In this document: piece by piece, positions 24,983 to 33,219 of the stretch
Layout of the letters: every line of letters begins with the position of its first letter
Position numbering within the stretch: the stretch's first letter is position 1
Assembly (NCBI GenBank): GCA_002397315.1
Contig: DHAE01000008.1
Span: 149,941-213,940 of the forward strand
DNA from: Comamonadaceae bacterium UBA4962
GTDB lineage: Bacteria; Pseudomonadota; Gammaproteobacteria; Burkholderiales; Burkholderiaceae_C
Direction: 5' to 3'
DNA: 64,000 bases
Notes under the pieces: generated by a model
What the model was told of the DNA's origin: nothing
The model's database searches: none
What the model saw: the letters and a program-made list of their open reading frames with translations, nothing else
Made by a program: the position numbers and the translations under genes

Positions 24983-25605
24983 GCCCGCCTCCGTACCGCC
25001 TCATCGCGCTGGCCGTGCTGATCTGCGCCGCGATCTACGGCGCCAAGCGCTGGGAGTCGCACCTCGTCGCCCGCGGCGACGCGCAGGGCGCGGCCCGCGT
25101 GCAGGCCGCCTGGGACCGCCAGGAGGCCGAGCGCAGCGAGGCCACCGCCCGCGACAACGCCACCCGGTTCCGCAACGCCGAAAGGATCGCCCATGAAGAC
25201 GCCGAACGCACGGCCGCGCGCGCTGCGCGTGACGCTGCTGCTGCCGCTGCTGTGCGCGGCCTGCGCGCAGAGATTGCCCGCCTCAACGCCCGCCCCGATC
25301 CCTACCCGGCAGGAGACCCCGGCCTTGCCGCCTGCGCTCGCGAAGCCGCCACCGCACGGGAGCTTCTCGGAGAAAGCAGCGGCGCATATCGAGCAGTGGC
25401 GGCAGCGGCTGACGGACTCCGCGACCAGGTCGTAGGCCTGCAGGCCTTCGTGCACGGCGTGTGCCGCGCACCGTCCGGTCCCGCACCCGTCCCGTCCTTC
25501 GGCGCCGCGCCCGCCGAAGCCGGGCCTTCCGGCGCCGAGCCCGCGGACGCCGCGGACCCGGTGACCGCAGGCCCGGCCCTGCCCGTGGGGGTGCCCCTTG
25601 AGTGA
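24979..25605 (+). CDS. Rz-like inner-membrane spanin subunit (DUF2514-like)
   Basis: The product is 208 residues starting at GTG 24979, overlapping the transglycosylase stop. An N-terminal signal-anchor helix (about 7-22) is followed by a long Ala/Arg/Glu-rich coiled coil (about 35-105), then a Pro/Ala-rich tail. Rz-type spanins pair with the lipoprotein Rz1 to fuse inner and outer membranes at the end of lysis. Rz1 is encoded inside this gene in another frame. Confidence 0.78.
   Translation: MSPPPYRLIALAVLICAAIYGAKRWESHLVARGDAQGAARVQAAWDRQEAERSEATARDNATRFRNAERIAHEDAERTAARAARDAAAAAAVRGLRAEIARLNARPDPYPAGDPGLAACAREAATARELLGESSGAYRAVAAAADGLRDQVVGLQAFVHGVCRAPSGPAPVPSFGAAPAEAGPSGAEPADAADPVTAGPALPVGVPLE
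25193..25435 (+). CDS. Rz1-like outer-membrane spanin lipoprotein, nested in Rz
   Basis: The product is 80 residues in the +1 frame relative to Rz, entirely inside it. A signal peptide ends in the lipobox LLCAAC (Cys near 24), and the mature part is Pro-rich (LPASTPAPIPTRQETPALPP), as Rz1 proteins are. AAGGA lies about 8 bp before the ATG. The nested Rz/Rz1 layout is the lambda-like arrangement. Confidence 0.8.
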   Translation: MKTPNARPRALRVTLLLPLLCAACAQRLPASTPAPIPTRQETPALPPALAKPPPHGSFSEKAAAHIEQWRQRLTDSATRS

Positions 25606-25840
25606 CGACATCGACCGCGCCAGCGAGCGCGAGGCCCAACTGCTGGAGGATGCGCTGAGCGCCCAGGCCCGGCGCGCCGGCCTGCACGGCAAGACCGTCC
25701 ACGACTCGGCCCGCCACTGCCGTGACACCGACTGCGGCGAGCCCATCCCGCAGGCGCGGCGCGAGGCGCTGCCCGGCTGCCGGTACTGCGTGCGCTGCCA
25801 GGCGCGCCGCGACGGCAGCGCGGCGGGAAGGCGCCCATGA
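25598..25840 (+). CDS. TraR/DksA-type C4 zinc-finger protein
   Basis: The product is 80 residues with the zinc motif C-x4-C ... C-x2-C (RDTDCGEPIP, then GCRYCVRCQ), typical of TraR/DksA-like phage proteins that act in the RNA polymerase secondary channel. A TTG start at 25598 overlapping the Rz stop is the best choice. It lies in the same place in BcepMu-type phages, between the lysis and structural genes. Confidence 0.82.
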   Translation: MSDDIDRASEREAQLLEDALSAQARRAGLHGKTVHDSARHCRDTDCGEPIPQARREALPGCRYCVRCQARRDGSAAGRRP

Positions 25841-26268
25841 GCGTCGAGATCGAGTTCTGGCAACTGGTGCTGCTGCTGGTCACCCTCCTGGGCGCCTGCG
25901 GCACCGGGGCCTCGCTGCTGCTGGCGCAGGTGCAGAAGCACCTCGACGAGCGCTTCGCGACCCAGGAGCACACGCGCGCCGAGCGCGCCGACGCCGACGA
26001 GAAGGCCCGCGGCGAGCAGCACCGCCAGCTCACCGCCCGCCTGGACGGCCTGGAGCAGATCAACCGCGAGGAAACGCTGCAGTGGCAGCGCGTCGAACGC
26101 GAGATGCTGCGGCACATGGCGGAGCTGCCCGTGAAGTACGTCATGCGCGACGACTACATCCGCGGCCAGTCGATCCTCGAGGCCAAGCTCGACAACCTCG
26201 CCGGCAAGCTGGAGAACGCCCAGTTGCGCGCGGCCCTCCACCATCCCCCCGCGGCCCTGCGGCCCTGA
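25837..26268 (+). CDS. DUF2730-like membrane/coiled-coil phage protein
   Basis: The product is 143 residues. An N-terminal transmembrane helix (about 8-28) is followed by a charged coiled coil (about 30-85) and a Pro-rich end. It starts at an ATG overlapping the previous stop (ATGA). In Mu-like phages this gene type stands immediately before the small terminase; here the next gene is the tail protein gp37, so the whole head module is missing downstream of it. Confidence 0.75.
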   Translation: MSVEIEFWQLVLLLVTLLGACGTGASLLLAQVQKHLDERFATQEHTRAERADADEKARGEQHRQLTARLDGLEQINREETLQWQRVEREMLRHMAELPVKYVMRDDYIRGQSILEAKLDNLAGKLENAQLRAALHHPPAALRP

Positions 26269-26299
26269 CGGCGGCACGGGGCGGCACGGGCGGCAAATA

Positions 26300-26342
26300 G
26301 TGCCCCGGTTCCAGAGACGCCCGGAGCGCTCCGCCCGACCAT
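26300..26342 (+). promoter_or_regulatory. Late promoter copy 2 (first tail operon)
   Basis: GTGCCCCGGTTCCA (26300-26313), 22 bp, then CGACCAT (26336-26342). AAATA precedes, as AATA does in copy 1. It lies in the 188-bp gap where head genes would be expected, 115 bp before gp37. Confidence 0.6.
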
Positions 26343-26349
26343 CGGCAGC

Positions 26350-26460
26350 ATGACATTCCCGCATCCCTTCCGTGCCGGCGCCCGCGCGGTGCCGTCCCGC
26401 CGCAGCGGCTGCGCCGCGGCCGCCGCCCGGGCCTGCCCCATGCCCGGAGGCCCGGCATGA
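26350..26460 (+). other. Short ORF at the head-module deletion junction
   Basis: A 36-codon frame (MTFPHPFRAGARAVPSRRS...) runs from 26350 and stops in an ATGA overlap with the gp37 start. It may be a leader that couples translation to gp37 or a chimeric remnant of lost head genes. No family is recognised and the ribosome-binding site is weak. Confidence 0.3.
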
Positions 26461-26987
26461 GCGGCACGCTGGACATGCTGGACGCGGTGGTCGCGCGGCT
26501 CGCGGCCCGCATTCCGCGCGTGGCCGTGGTGTTCTTTCCCGAAGCCCCTGCGCAGTACCGCCTGGAGCATCCCGTGGGCGCGCTGCTGGTGCGCTACGGC
26601 GGCAGCCAGTACGCCGGCGCCTCCGCGGCGCGCAGCGCCATGGTCCAGGGGCGCGAGGTCGCCGTCTCCGTGGCGGCGGTGATGCGCCGGGCGGACGGCG
26701 CCGACGGCGCCTTCGCGCTGGTCGACGAGGCGCGCGGCGCCCTGCTGGGCCTGCGGATGCCGGGCACCACGGACGGCCTGCGCGCCGTCCAGGACCAATT
26801 CCTGGGACAGGCCGGGGGCCTCTGGCTGTGCGCGATCGACTTCGCGGCACCGGCGCCCGTGGTCGAGGACCGGAATGACGACGACGGCCCGCTGCTGCGG
26901 CGCGTCACGCGGCTCGGCCCGCTCGAGCGGACCGAGACCTCCCTCCACCCTGACGGGACCATCACCGAAGAGGACCACCCCCTATGA
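26457..26987 (+). CDS. Phage tail protein, Mu gp37 family (DUF1834)
   Basis: The product is 176 residues. The pattern (LDAVVARLAARIP near the start, GALLVRYGGSQY, VAVSVAAVMRR) fits the Mu gp37-like tail-associated family. In Mu and BcepMu this gene sits between the last head-completion gene and the sheath. It is the first structural gene here. It overlaps the next small gene by four bases. Confidence 0.75.
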   Translation: MSGTLDMLDAVVARLAARIPRVAVVFFPEAPAQYRLEHPVGALLVRYGGSQYAGASAARSAMVQGREVAVSVAAVMRRADGADGAFALVDEARGALLGLRMPGTTDGLRAVQDQFLGQAGGLWLCAIDFAAPAPVVEDRNDDDGPLLRRVTRLGPLERTETSLHPDGTITEEDHPL

Positions 26988-27214
26988 CCGATGCCTCGGA
27001 GCCCAGCGCTCCCTACCTCTATTGCGGACCGCTCTCGGGCGTGACGCTGGCCGGCGGCCAGGAAACGCTGCTCGTGCCCGGCACCACCGTGCACCTGCCG
27101 CCCGCGCACGAGTACACGCGGACGCTCGTCGCCCGCGGCCACCTCTCGGCCGTGCCGGGCGCCCCGGCGTCCGCCGACGGCAAAACCCTTCCTTCCACCA
27201 CCACCAGGAACTGA
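26984..27214 (+). CDS. DUF2635 protein (Mu gp38-like)
   Basis: The product is 76 residues with VPGTTVHLPPAHEYTRTLVARGHL, the typical DUF2635 pattern of a beta-rich small protein placed just upstream of the sheath gene in Mu-like phages. Its role in the tail is not established. It overlaps gp37 (ATGA) and ends 6 bp before the sheath start. Confidence 0.75.
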   Translation: MTDASEPSAPYLYCGPLSGVTLAGGQETLLVPGTTVHLPPAHEYTRTLVARGHLSAVPGAPASADGKTLPSTTTRN

Positions 27215-27220
27215 AAGACC

Positions 27221-28648
27221 ATGGCTGCAAACTTCCTCCACGGCCTGGAGACCATCGAAATCGACAAAGGGCCGCGCCCCGTGCGCGTCGTCAAGACGGC
27301 CGTCATCGGCCTCGTCGGCACCGCGCCCTCCGGCCCCGTCAACACGCCCACGCTGGTGCTCTCGGACAAGCAGGGCGCCCAGTTCGGCGACCTGGCGCAG
27401 TCCGCCGGCTTCAGCATCCCGCAGGCGCTGGACGGCATCTTCGACCAGGGCGCCGGCACGGTGATCGTCATCAACGTGCTCGACCCCGCCGTTCACAAGA
27501 CCGCAGTGACTGCGGAGTCCCTGGTGCTGCAGGGCGATGCCGGCAAGACCGCCAAGCCCGCCTGGATCGGCGCCGCCACGGTGAAGAACCAGGCCGGCAA
27601 CGTCACGCACGTGGCCGGCACCGACTACACCGCCGATCCCGCCACCGGCCGCATCACCCGCGTGGCCGGCGGCGCCATCGCCCCGGGCGCGACGCTCACC
27701 GTGTCCTACACCTACGCCGACCCCACCAAGGTGACGCCCGCCGACGTGATCGGCGCCGTGAACGCCGCGGGCCGCCGCACCGGCATGCAGGCGCTGCAGG
27801 ACACCTACAACCTGCTGGGCTACTTCGCGAAGATCCTGATCGCCCCCGGCTACTGCACGCTCAATGCCGTGGCGACCGAGATGATCGCCCTGTCGCACAA
27901 GCTGCGCGCCGTGCCGCTGATCGACGCGCCCGTGGGCACCACCTTCGCGCAGGCGCTGGCCGGCCGCGGCCCCTCGGGCGCGATCAACTTCGCCACGAGC
28001 AGCGACCGCGCCGTGCTCTGCTACCCGCACCTGCAGGTGTTCGATCAGGCCACGGGCGCCAACCGCCTGGAGCCGATGTCGCCGCGCCTGGCCGGCGTCA
28101 TCGCCGCGCAGGACAACGAGCGCGGCTACTGGTGGAGCCCCTCGAACACCGAGATCAAGGGCGTGGTGGGCGTGGAGACGCCGCTCACGGCCATGATCAA
28201 CGATCCGCAGAGCGAGGTGAACCAGCTCAACGAAGCGGGCATCGTGACGGTGTTCAGCAGCTACGGCACGGGCCTGCGCGCCTGGGGCAACCGCTCCGCC
28301 GCCTGGCCGAGCGTGACGCACCCGCGCAACTTCATCAACGTGCGCCGCACGGCCGACGTGCTGCACGAGTCGCTCGAACAGTCGATGCTGCAGTTCATCG
28401 ACATGCCGATCAACAACGCGCTGATCGACTCCATCAGCGAATCGGTGAACGCCTTCATCCGCACGCTCATCGCGCGCGGCGCGCTGGTGGACGGCCGCTG
28501 CCTCTTCGATCCCTCGAAGAACCCGGCCACCGAGCTGGCCCTGGGCCACCTCACCTTCGACATCGAATTCATGCCCCCGACCCCCAACGAGCGCATGACC
28601 TTCGAATCCTTCATCAACATCGAGCTGCTCAAGCAGCTGGCGTCCTGA
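27221..28648 (+). CDS. Contractile tail sheath protein (P2 FI/Mu L type)
   Basis: The product is 475 residues. The N-terminal strand region VRVVKTAVIGLVGTAPSG and the C-terminal NPATELALGHLTFDIEFMPP are typical of contractile sheaths, and an inserted domain lies at about 95-185 (Ig-like repeat with GNVTHVAGTDYT). The sheath surrounds the tube and contracts to drive it through the target envelope. Length and order (sheath, then tube) match P2-type tails. This is the strongest sign that the particle is of the contractile R-type class. Confidence 0.93.
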   Translation: MAANFLHGLETIEIDKGPRPVRVVKTAVIGLVGTAPSGPVNTPTLVLSDKQGAQFGDLAQSAGFSIPQALDGIFDQGAGTVIVINVLDPAVHKTAVTAESLVLQGDAGKTAKPAWIGAATVKNQAGNVTHVAGTDYTADPATGRITRVAGGAIAPGATLTVSYTYADPTKVTPADVIGAVNAAGRRTGMQALQDTYNLLGYFAKILIAPGYCTLNAVATEMIALSHKLRAVPLIDAPVGTTFAQALAGRGPSGAINFATSSDRAVLCYPHLQVFDQATGANRLEPMSPRLAGVIAAQDNERGYWWSPSNTEIKGVVGVETPLTAMINDPQSEVNQLNEAGIVTVFSSYGTGLRAWGNRSAAWPSVTHPRNFINVRRTADVLHESLEQSMLQFIDMPINNALIDSISESVNAFIRTLIARGALVDGRCLFDPSKNPATELALGHLTFDIEFMPPTPNERMTFESFINIELLKQLAS

Positions 28649-28682
28649 TCGCGGCCCCGAGGCCCGCAACGGAGTCCATTCC

Positions 28683-29204
28683 ATGGCGAAAATCGAAATC
28701 AACCGCGTCACCAACGCGAACATCTACATCAACGGCAACAACCTGCTCGGCCGCGCCGACGAGGTCAAGCTGCCCGACGTGACGGCCGTCATGTCCGAGC
28801 ACAAGGCCCTGGGCATGGTCGGCAAGATCGAGCTGCCCAGCGGCTTCGACAAGCTCGAAGGCGAGATCAAGTGGAACTCGATCTACCGCGACGTGGCCCG
28901 CCTGGTCGCCAACCCGTTCCGCTCGCTGCAGCTGCAGTGCCGCTCCAACATCGAGGTCTACGGCTCGGGCGGCCGCGTCACCCAGCAGCCGCTGGTGACC
29001 TTCCTCACCGTGACGTTCAAGAAGAACCCCATGGGCACCTTCAAGCAGAACGACAACGTGGAGCTGGCCGCGACGTTCTCGGCCACCTACATCAAGCAGG
29101 TGATCGGCAGCGAGGACGTGCTGGAGCTGGACTACATGGCCAACATCTTCCGCGTCGGCGGCGAGGACCTGCTGGCCGACTACCGCGCCAACATCGGCGG
29201 CTGA
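28683..29204 (+). CDS. Major tail tube protein (P2 FII type)
   Basis: The product is 173 residues matching the P2 FII tube family: MAKIEINRVTNANIYINGNN at the start and GTFKQNDNVELAATFSATYI towards the end. It polymerises into the inner tube under the sheath. A strong rho-independent terminator follows at 29232, as expected after two highly expressed genes. Confidence 0.93.
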   Translation: MAKIEINRVTNANIYINGNNLLGRADEVKLPDVTAVMSEHKALGMVGKIELPSGFDKLEGEIKWNSIYRDVARLVANPFRSLQLQCRSNIEVYGSGGRVTQQPLVTFLTVTFKKNPMGTFKQNDNVELAATFSATYIKQVIGSEDVLELDYMANIFRVGGEDLLADYRANIGG

Positions 29205-29231
29205 GCGCGCGCCGCGCGACGCTCCGGCCAG

Positions 29232-29256
29232 GGCCCGCTTCGGCGGGCCTTTTTTT
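29232..29256 (+). terminator. Rho-independent terminator after sheath/tube genes
   Basis: A perfect 7-bp stem GGCCCGC / GCGGGCC with a TTCG tetraloop (29232-29249) is followed by seven T residues (29250-29256). It directly abuts late promoter copy 3, so transcription ends and restarts here. Confidence 0.93.
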
Positions 29257-29299
29257 GTGCCCGCGTTCCATGGACCGGCCGCCGCCCGGCCGCAATGAT
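29257..29299 (+). promoter_or_regulatory. Late promoter copy 3 (tail assembly operon)
   Basis: GTGCCCGCGTTCCA (29257-29270), 22 bp, then CAATGAT (29293-29299) as a -10-like element; the next gene starts at 29331. It begins at the base after the terminator T-run. Confidence 0.7.
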
Positions 29300-29330
29300 G
29301 GCGGCTCCCCCAACACAGGAGCAGACAGAC

Positions 29331-29672
29331 ATGACACCCACAGCAGCATCGGCCACGGCAGCAACGGCGGCACCGGCGACGGCACCGGCAACGGCCCTGG
29401 CCACTGCGGCCGCGGCAGGCAAGGCCGCCGGCTCCGCCGAGATCACGCTCAAGTTCCCCATCGAATCGGGCGGCCGCCGCATCGAGACGCTGACCCTGCG
29501 GCGCGGCACGCGCGCCGACATGAAGGCCGCGGCCAAATTCAGCAAGGAAGACGCCGAGCAGGAGGACTTCCTGTTCGCGCGCCTGACCGGCCTCACGCTG
29601 GAAGACGTCGACGCCCTGGACCTCGCCGATTCGCGCGCGCTCCAGGAGGCCTTTCGCGGCATGGTCAGCTAA
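29331..29672 (+). CDS. Tail assembly chaperone GpE-like (short product)
   Basis: The product is 113 residues. An Ala/Thr-rich N-terminus is followed by ITLKFPIESGGRRIETLTL and the acidic helical end expected of the phage tail-assembly chaperone placed between tube and tape measure. A downstream open frame (to 29829) has the P2 E' character, so a fraction of ribosomes probably shift frame near 29652. The start at 29331 has an AGGAG ribosome-binding site. Confidence 0.8.
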   Translation: MTPTAASATAATAAPATAPATALATAAAAGKAAGSAEITLKFPIESGGRRIETLTLRRGTRADMKAAAKFSKEDAEQEDFLFARLTGLTLEDVDALDLADSRALQEAFRGMVS

Positions 29673-29829
29673 GGACGAACATCTCCGCCCACTGGACGAA
29701 GTCCTCCTGCTGGTGCTCCGCATCCAGCCGTCGGAGATCGACGCGCTGGAGATGGACGACTACTGGTGGTGGGTCGGCGTCGCCGAACGCGAGATCCAGC
29801 GCCGCGCCGACGCGGCCGGCGCCGGATGA
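29653..29829 (+). other. GpE' extension reached by +1 (or -2) frameshift
   Basis: The frame that overlaps the end of the E gene stays open to TGA 29827 and encodes DEVLLLVLRIQPSEIDALEM and DDYWWWVGVAEREIQRRADA, which fits the P2 E' family, but it has no ATG of its own. AGGAGG (29644-29649) followed by CC and TTT-C (29652-29655) resembles a Shine-Dalgarno-stimulated +1 site in which the Phe tRNA could slip from TTT to TTC. Confidence 0.65.
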
Positions 29830-29894
29830 GCGCTCGGCTGCCGCGCGCGGGGCGGCGCTCCGGACGGACGGGCAAACCCCAAGCAGGTGCATCT

Positions 29895-32468
29895 ATGGCG
29901 AATGAAATGAACGTCAACGTCAGGCTGGGCGTCGCCCTGACCGTCGCGGTCCAGGGCGCCTCCTCGGCGGCCGCCGGGGCACTGATCCGGATCGGCGCGA
30001 CGGTGGACGTGCTGCGCGCGCGCCAGCAGAGCGCGGGCCAGGCGGCGGCGCAGTCGATGGCGCCCACCCTCGGCATCCTGGTCGCGATGACCGCGCGCTA
30101 CCAGAGCCTCGGCGCGGCCATCGGCCAGGCCACCGCCCAGCAGACGGCGCTGTCGGCCGCGCAGGCGCGCGGCAATGCGCTCAAGTCGCAGCGCGAGGAT
30201 CTGCTCAAACAGATCAAGGACACCAAGGACGGCGCGATGGCGTGGGCCAAGCCCGTCGTGCAGTCCGTGAAGATCGCGGGCGACCACCAGCAGCGCATGC
30301 GCGACATCGCCATGGAGGGCAACCTCTCGCCGGCCGGCGAAGCCCAGGTGGGCGCGTCCGTGCGCGCGGCGTCGGTGCAGTGGAGCCAGTCGCTCGCGGA
30401 CGTGTCGGCGGGCATCTCCCGGCTGGCCGCCGGCGGCGTGCGCAGCGCCGCGGAGCTGTCGCAGTACGCGCCCCTGATGGCCAAGTTCGCCACGGCCATC
30501 GGCACCGGCATGCAGGACATCGGCGGCGCGGCGCTCGCGATGCGCGACAGCCTGGGCATCTCGGCCAGCGGCATCGACGGCGCCATGAACGTGATGGCCG
30601 AGGCCGGCCGGCGCGGGAGCTTCGGCACCGCGGACATGGTCAAGGCGGTGCCGTCGTTCGCGCCCATCTACCAGCAGATGGGCACCACCGGTAAGGAAGC
30701 GGTCGCGGAGATCGGCGCGGCGCTGCAGGTGGCCCGCAAGGGCGCGGGCAGCAACGAGGACGCGTCGAAGAACTTCCAGAGCTTCATGGAGAGCATGAAC
30801 TCCGCCGACACGATGAAGAACTTCGAGTCGATCGGCATCGACATGAAGGCCAGCATGGTCCAGCTACGCTCGCAGGGCCTCACGCCCGTGCAGGCCGTGA
30901 TGGGCACGCTCACCGCCTACATGGGCACCAAGGGGCCGGCCGCCGCGGCCGATCTGCAGAAGGCGCTGGCCATCAAGGACGACAAGGAGCGCGAGGCGGC
31001 GGTGCGGCAACTGGCCGACACGCATGCGATCGGCGATCTGTTCAAGGACAAGCGCGCCATGGACTTCGTCATTCCGGCGATCGCGCACGGCCGGGAGATG
31101 AAGGACATCCAGCGCGGGGCTTCCGGCGCGGCCGGCTCGAAGCAGCTCGACGACGACGCCGCCAGGCGCCTGGACACCTTCAACGGCCAGGTCGGCCTGC
31201 TGGACAAGGCGCTGACGGACGTGGGCCTGTCCATCGGCAGCGCGCTGCTGCCGCCGCTGACCGACATGGTCCGGGCCGTGGTGCCCGTGGTGCGGGCGTT
31301 CGCCGATTGGGCCCGCGAGAACCCCGGAATCATCAAGGGCGTGGTGGGCCTGGTCGCGACGCTGTATGCGGGCCGGATGGCCATCCTGGGCGTGCGGCTG
31401 GCGGTGAACCTGCTGCTCACGCCGTTCGCGGCCCTGCGCACCGCGGCGGCGGCGATGTCGCTGCGCTGGTCCGCGCTGCGGGCGCTGTGGCAGTCCGGCG
31501 GGGGCTTCTCCTCGGCGACCGGCGGGTTGCGGTCGCTGGGCGGCGCACTGGCGAACGCGGGCCGCCAGGCGCTGGGGTTCGCGCGCGGTGCCGCCACGGC
31601 CGCCATGGGCGCGATCGCGAGGCTGGGCGGCGTGCTGGGGACGGGCCTGCGCCTGATGGGCTCGGGCGCGGCGTGGCTGGGCCGGGTGATGGGCGGAGCG
31701 CTGGTGTCGGGGCTGCGCATGGCCGGGCAGGCCGTGATGTTCCTGGGCCGCATGCTGTTGGCGAACCCCATCGGCATGGCCGTCGCCGGCGTGGCGGTAG
31801 CCGCCTACCTGGTCTGGAAGCACTGGGACACGGTCAAGTCCGCGTTCACCGCGGCCTGGGCCTGGCTGAAGGACATGGGATCGCAGTTCATGGCCGTGGG
31901 CGGCGAGCTGATCGATTCCCTCGTGAGCGGCATCACCTCCAGGGTGGGGGCGGTGCGCGACACCATCGTGAACCTGGCCGGCAGCGTGACGGACTGGTTC
32001 AAGTCCGCGCTCGGCGGCAACGCGGCCGCGGCCGCGGGCGTGACGCTGGCGGTTTCCGCGGTGGGCGCGGCGGCCGGACAGGGGCCGGCCGCGCCGATCC
32101 CGGGCCAGTCGGCCGCGCTGGTGCAGGCAGCGGCCGGGCAGCACGGCAAGGGCGCGGCGGCGGGCGCGCAGGGCGCGGCCGGCGCGATGGCGGAGGCACC
32201 GGGCGCCCCGGGAGCGCAGCCGTCCGCCGCCCAGGCCCGTGCCCGGCAACTGCAGGCCGCGCAGGCCGCGGGCGCGAAAGGCGCGCCGGCCAACGCTCCC
32301 GCCCGTGCGGGCGGCGGGGGCATCGTGATCCATTACGCACCGACCATCAACGTGCCCGCCGGCGATTCCGCGCGGGCCTCCGTGACCGACGCGCTGAAGA
32401 TGACGCTCCCGGAACTCGAGCGGATGATCCAGCGCGTGGCCGCACAACAGCAACGCAGGAGCATCTGA
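29895..32468 (+). CDS. Tail tape measure protein
   Basis: The product is 857 residues, beginning at ATG 29895 with AGGTG 7 bp upstream. The N-terminal TMP core (about 100-480; GVRSAAELSQYAPLMAKFATA) is followed by hydrophobic segments (about 480-640, including LANPIGMAVAGVAVAAYLVW) and an Ala/Gly-rich tail. TMP length sets tail length; at roughly 0.15 nm per residue this implies a tail in the order of 130 nm. It is intact, with no frameshift. Confidence 0.9.
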   Translation: MANEMNVNVRLGVALTVAVQGASSAAAGALIRIGATVDVLRARQQSAGQAAAQSMAPTLGILVAMTARYQSLGAAIGQATAQQTALSAAQARGNALKSQREDLLKQIKDTKDGAMAWAKPVVQSVKIAGDHQQRMRDIAMEGNLSPAGEAQVGASVRAASVQWSQSLADVSAGISRLAAGGVRSAAELSQYAPLMAKFATAIGTGMQDIGGAALAMRDSLGISASGIDGAMNVMAEAGRRGSFGTADMVKAVPSFAPIYQQMGTTGKEAVAEIGAALQVARKGAGSNEDASKNFQSFMESMNSADTMKNFESIGIDMKASMVQLRSQGLTPVQAVMGTLTAYMGTKGPAAAADLQKALAIKDDKEREAAVRQLADTHAIGDLFKDKRAMDFVIPAIAHGREMKDIQRGASGAAGSKQLDDDAARRLDTFNGQVGLLDKALTDVGLSIGSALLPPLTDMVRAVVPVVRAFADWARENPGIIKGVVGLVATLYAGRMAILGVRLAVNLLLTPFAALRTAAAAMSLRWSALRALWQSGGGFSSATGGLRSLGGALANAGRQALGFARGAATAAMGAIARLGGVLGTGLRLMGSGAAWLGRVMGGALVSGLRMAGQAVMFLGRMLLANPIGMAVAGVAVAAYLVWKHWDTVKSAFTAAWAWLKDMGSQFMAVGGELIDSLVSGITSRVGAVRDTIVNLAGSVTDWFKSALGGNAAAAAGVTLAVSAVGAAAGQGPAAPIPGQSAALVQAAAGQHGKGAAAGAQGAAGAMAEAPGAPGAQPSAAQARARQLQAAQAAGAKGAPANAPARAGGGGIVIHYAPTINVPAGDSARASVTDALKMTLPELERMIQRVAAQQQRRSI

Positions 32469-32469
32469 C

Positions 32470-33000
32470 ATGTGGGCCGTCCTGGGAGAAGTCCAATTCG
32501 AGCTGCTCACCTCCATGGAGGGCATGGAGCAGCACACCGCGGCGGAGTACGCCGAGCATGCGCTCATCGGCTCCAAGCCGCGGCTGCAGCACACCGGCGA
32601 CAAGCTGGACGAGTACCGCCTGCAGATGCAGTTCCACGCCGCCTACTGCGACCCGGAGGCCGAGCTGCGCAAGCTGCTGGACCTGGTGCGCTCGCGCAAG
32701 GCCCGCCAGCTGGTGCTGGGCAACGGGCTCAACAAGGGCTGGATGGTCGCGGTGGAAACCCAGGCGACCAGCCGCCAGACGGATGCGCAGGGCACCCTGA
32801 TCGCGCTGGAGGCGAGCATGACGCTGCGCGAGTACGTGGTGCCCCTGCTGCCCCGCATGCGCGCGTCGCAGGAGCGGCGCGAGGCCCGCGAGCGCACCGC
32901 GGCCGAGCCCCGGCACAAGGCCGCGGCCCCGCCCGCCCGGCCTGCCGGCGCGGGGCGCGGCTGGATCCACCCGGACGGCGTCCGGGCACCGAGGGAGTGA
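32470..33000 (+). CDS. Tail terminator/completion protein, P2 gpU family
   Basis: The product is 176 residues. WAVLGEVQFELLTS, then GSKPRLQHTGDKLDEYRL, is the usual gpU pattern; a charged, Pro-rich tail follows residue 135. GpU-type proteins help finish the tail tube/sheath end. It starts 1 bp after the tape-measure stop. Confidence 0.87.
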   Translation: MWAVLGEVQFELLTSMEGMEQHTAAEYAEHALIGSKPRLQHTGDKLDEYRLQMQFHAAYCDPEAELRKLLDLVRSRKARQLVLGNGLNKGWMVAVETQATSRQTDAQGTLIALEASMTLREYVVPLLPRMRASQERREARERTAAEPRHKAAAPPARPAGAGRGWIHPDGVRAPRE

Positions 33001-33003
33001 GCG

Positions 33004-33219
33004 ATGGAGTACATGGAATACATCACGAGGGACGGCGACCGGTGGGACACCATCGCCCACCGCTACTACGGCGACGCCGCGCTCATCAGCCCGCTCGCCG
33101 AGGCCAACGGCCATCTGCAACTCTCGCCCGTGCTGCCGGCCGGCCTGCCGGTGCGCGTGCCCGTGATCGCCGACACCGAGACCCTGGACCTGCAGGACCT
33201 GCCGCCATGGATGCGCTGA
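33004..33219 (+). CDS. Tail protein X (LysM-like)
   Basis: The product is 71 residues with a LysM-like fold (GDRWDTIAHRYYGDAALISP ... PVLPAGLPVRVP), as in P2 gpX. It sits between U and D as in P2 and binds the baseplate hub or peptidoglycan. Its end overlaps the D gene start by 13 bp. Confidence 0.88.
   Translation: MEYMEYITRDGDRWDTIAHRYYGDAALISPLAEANGHLQLSPVLPAGLPVRVPVIADTETLDLQDLPPWMR

Noticed and set aside
29895..32468. Tape measure gene starting at 29766
   Set aside because: The frame is open from there, but that would overlap the E' extension and lacks a ribosome-binding site; ATG 29895 has one and gives the expected N-terminus.
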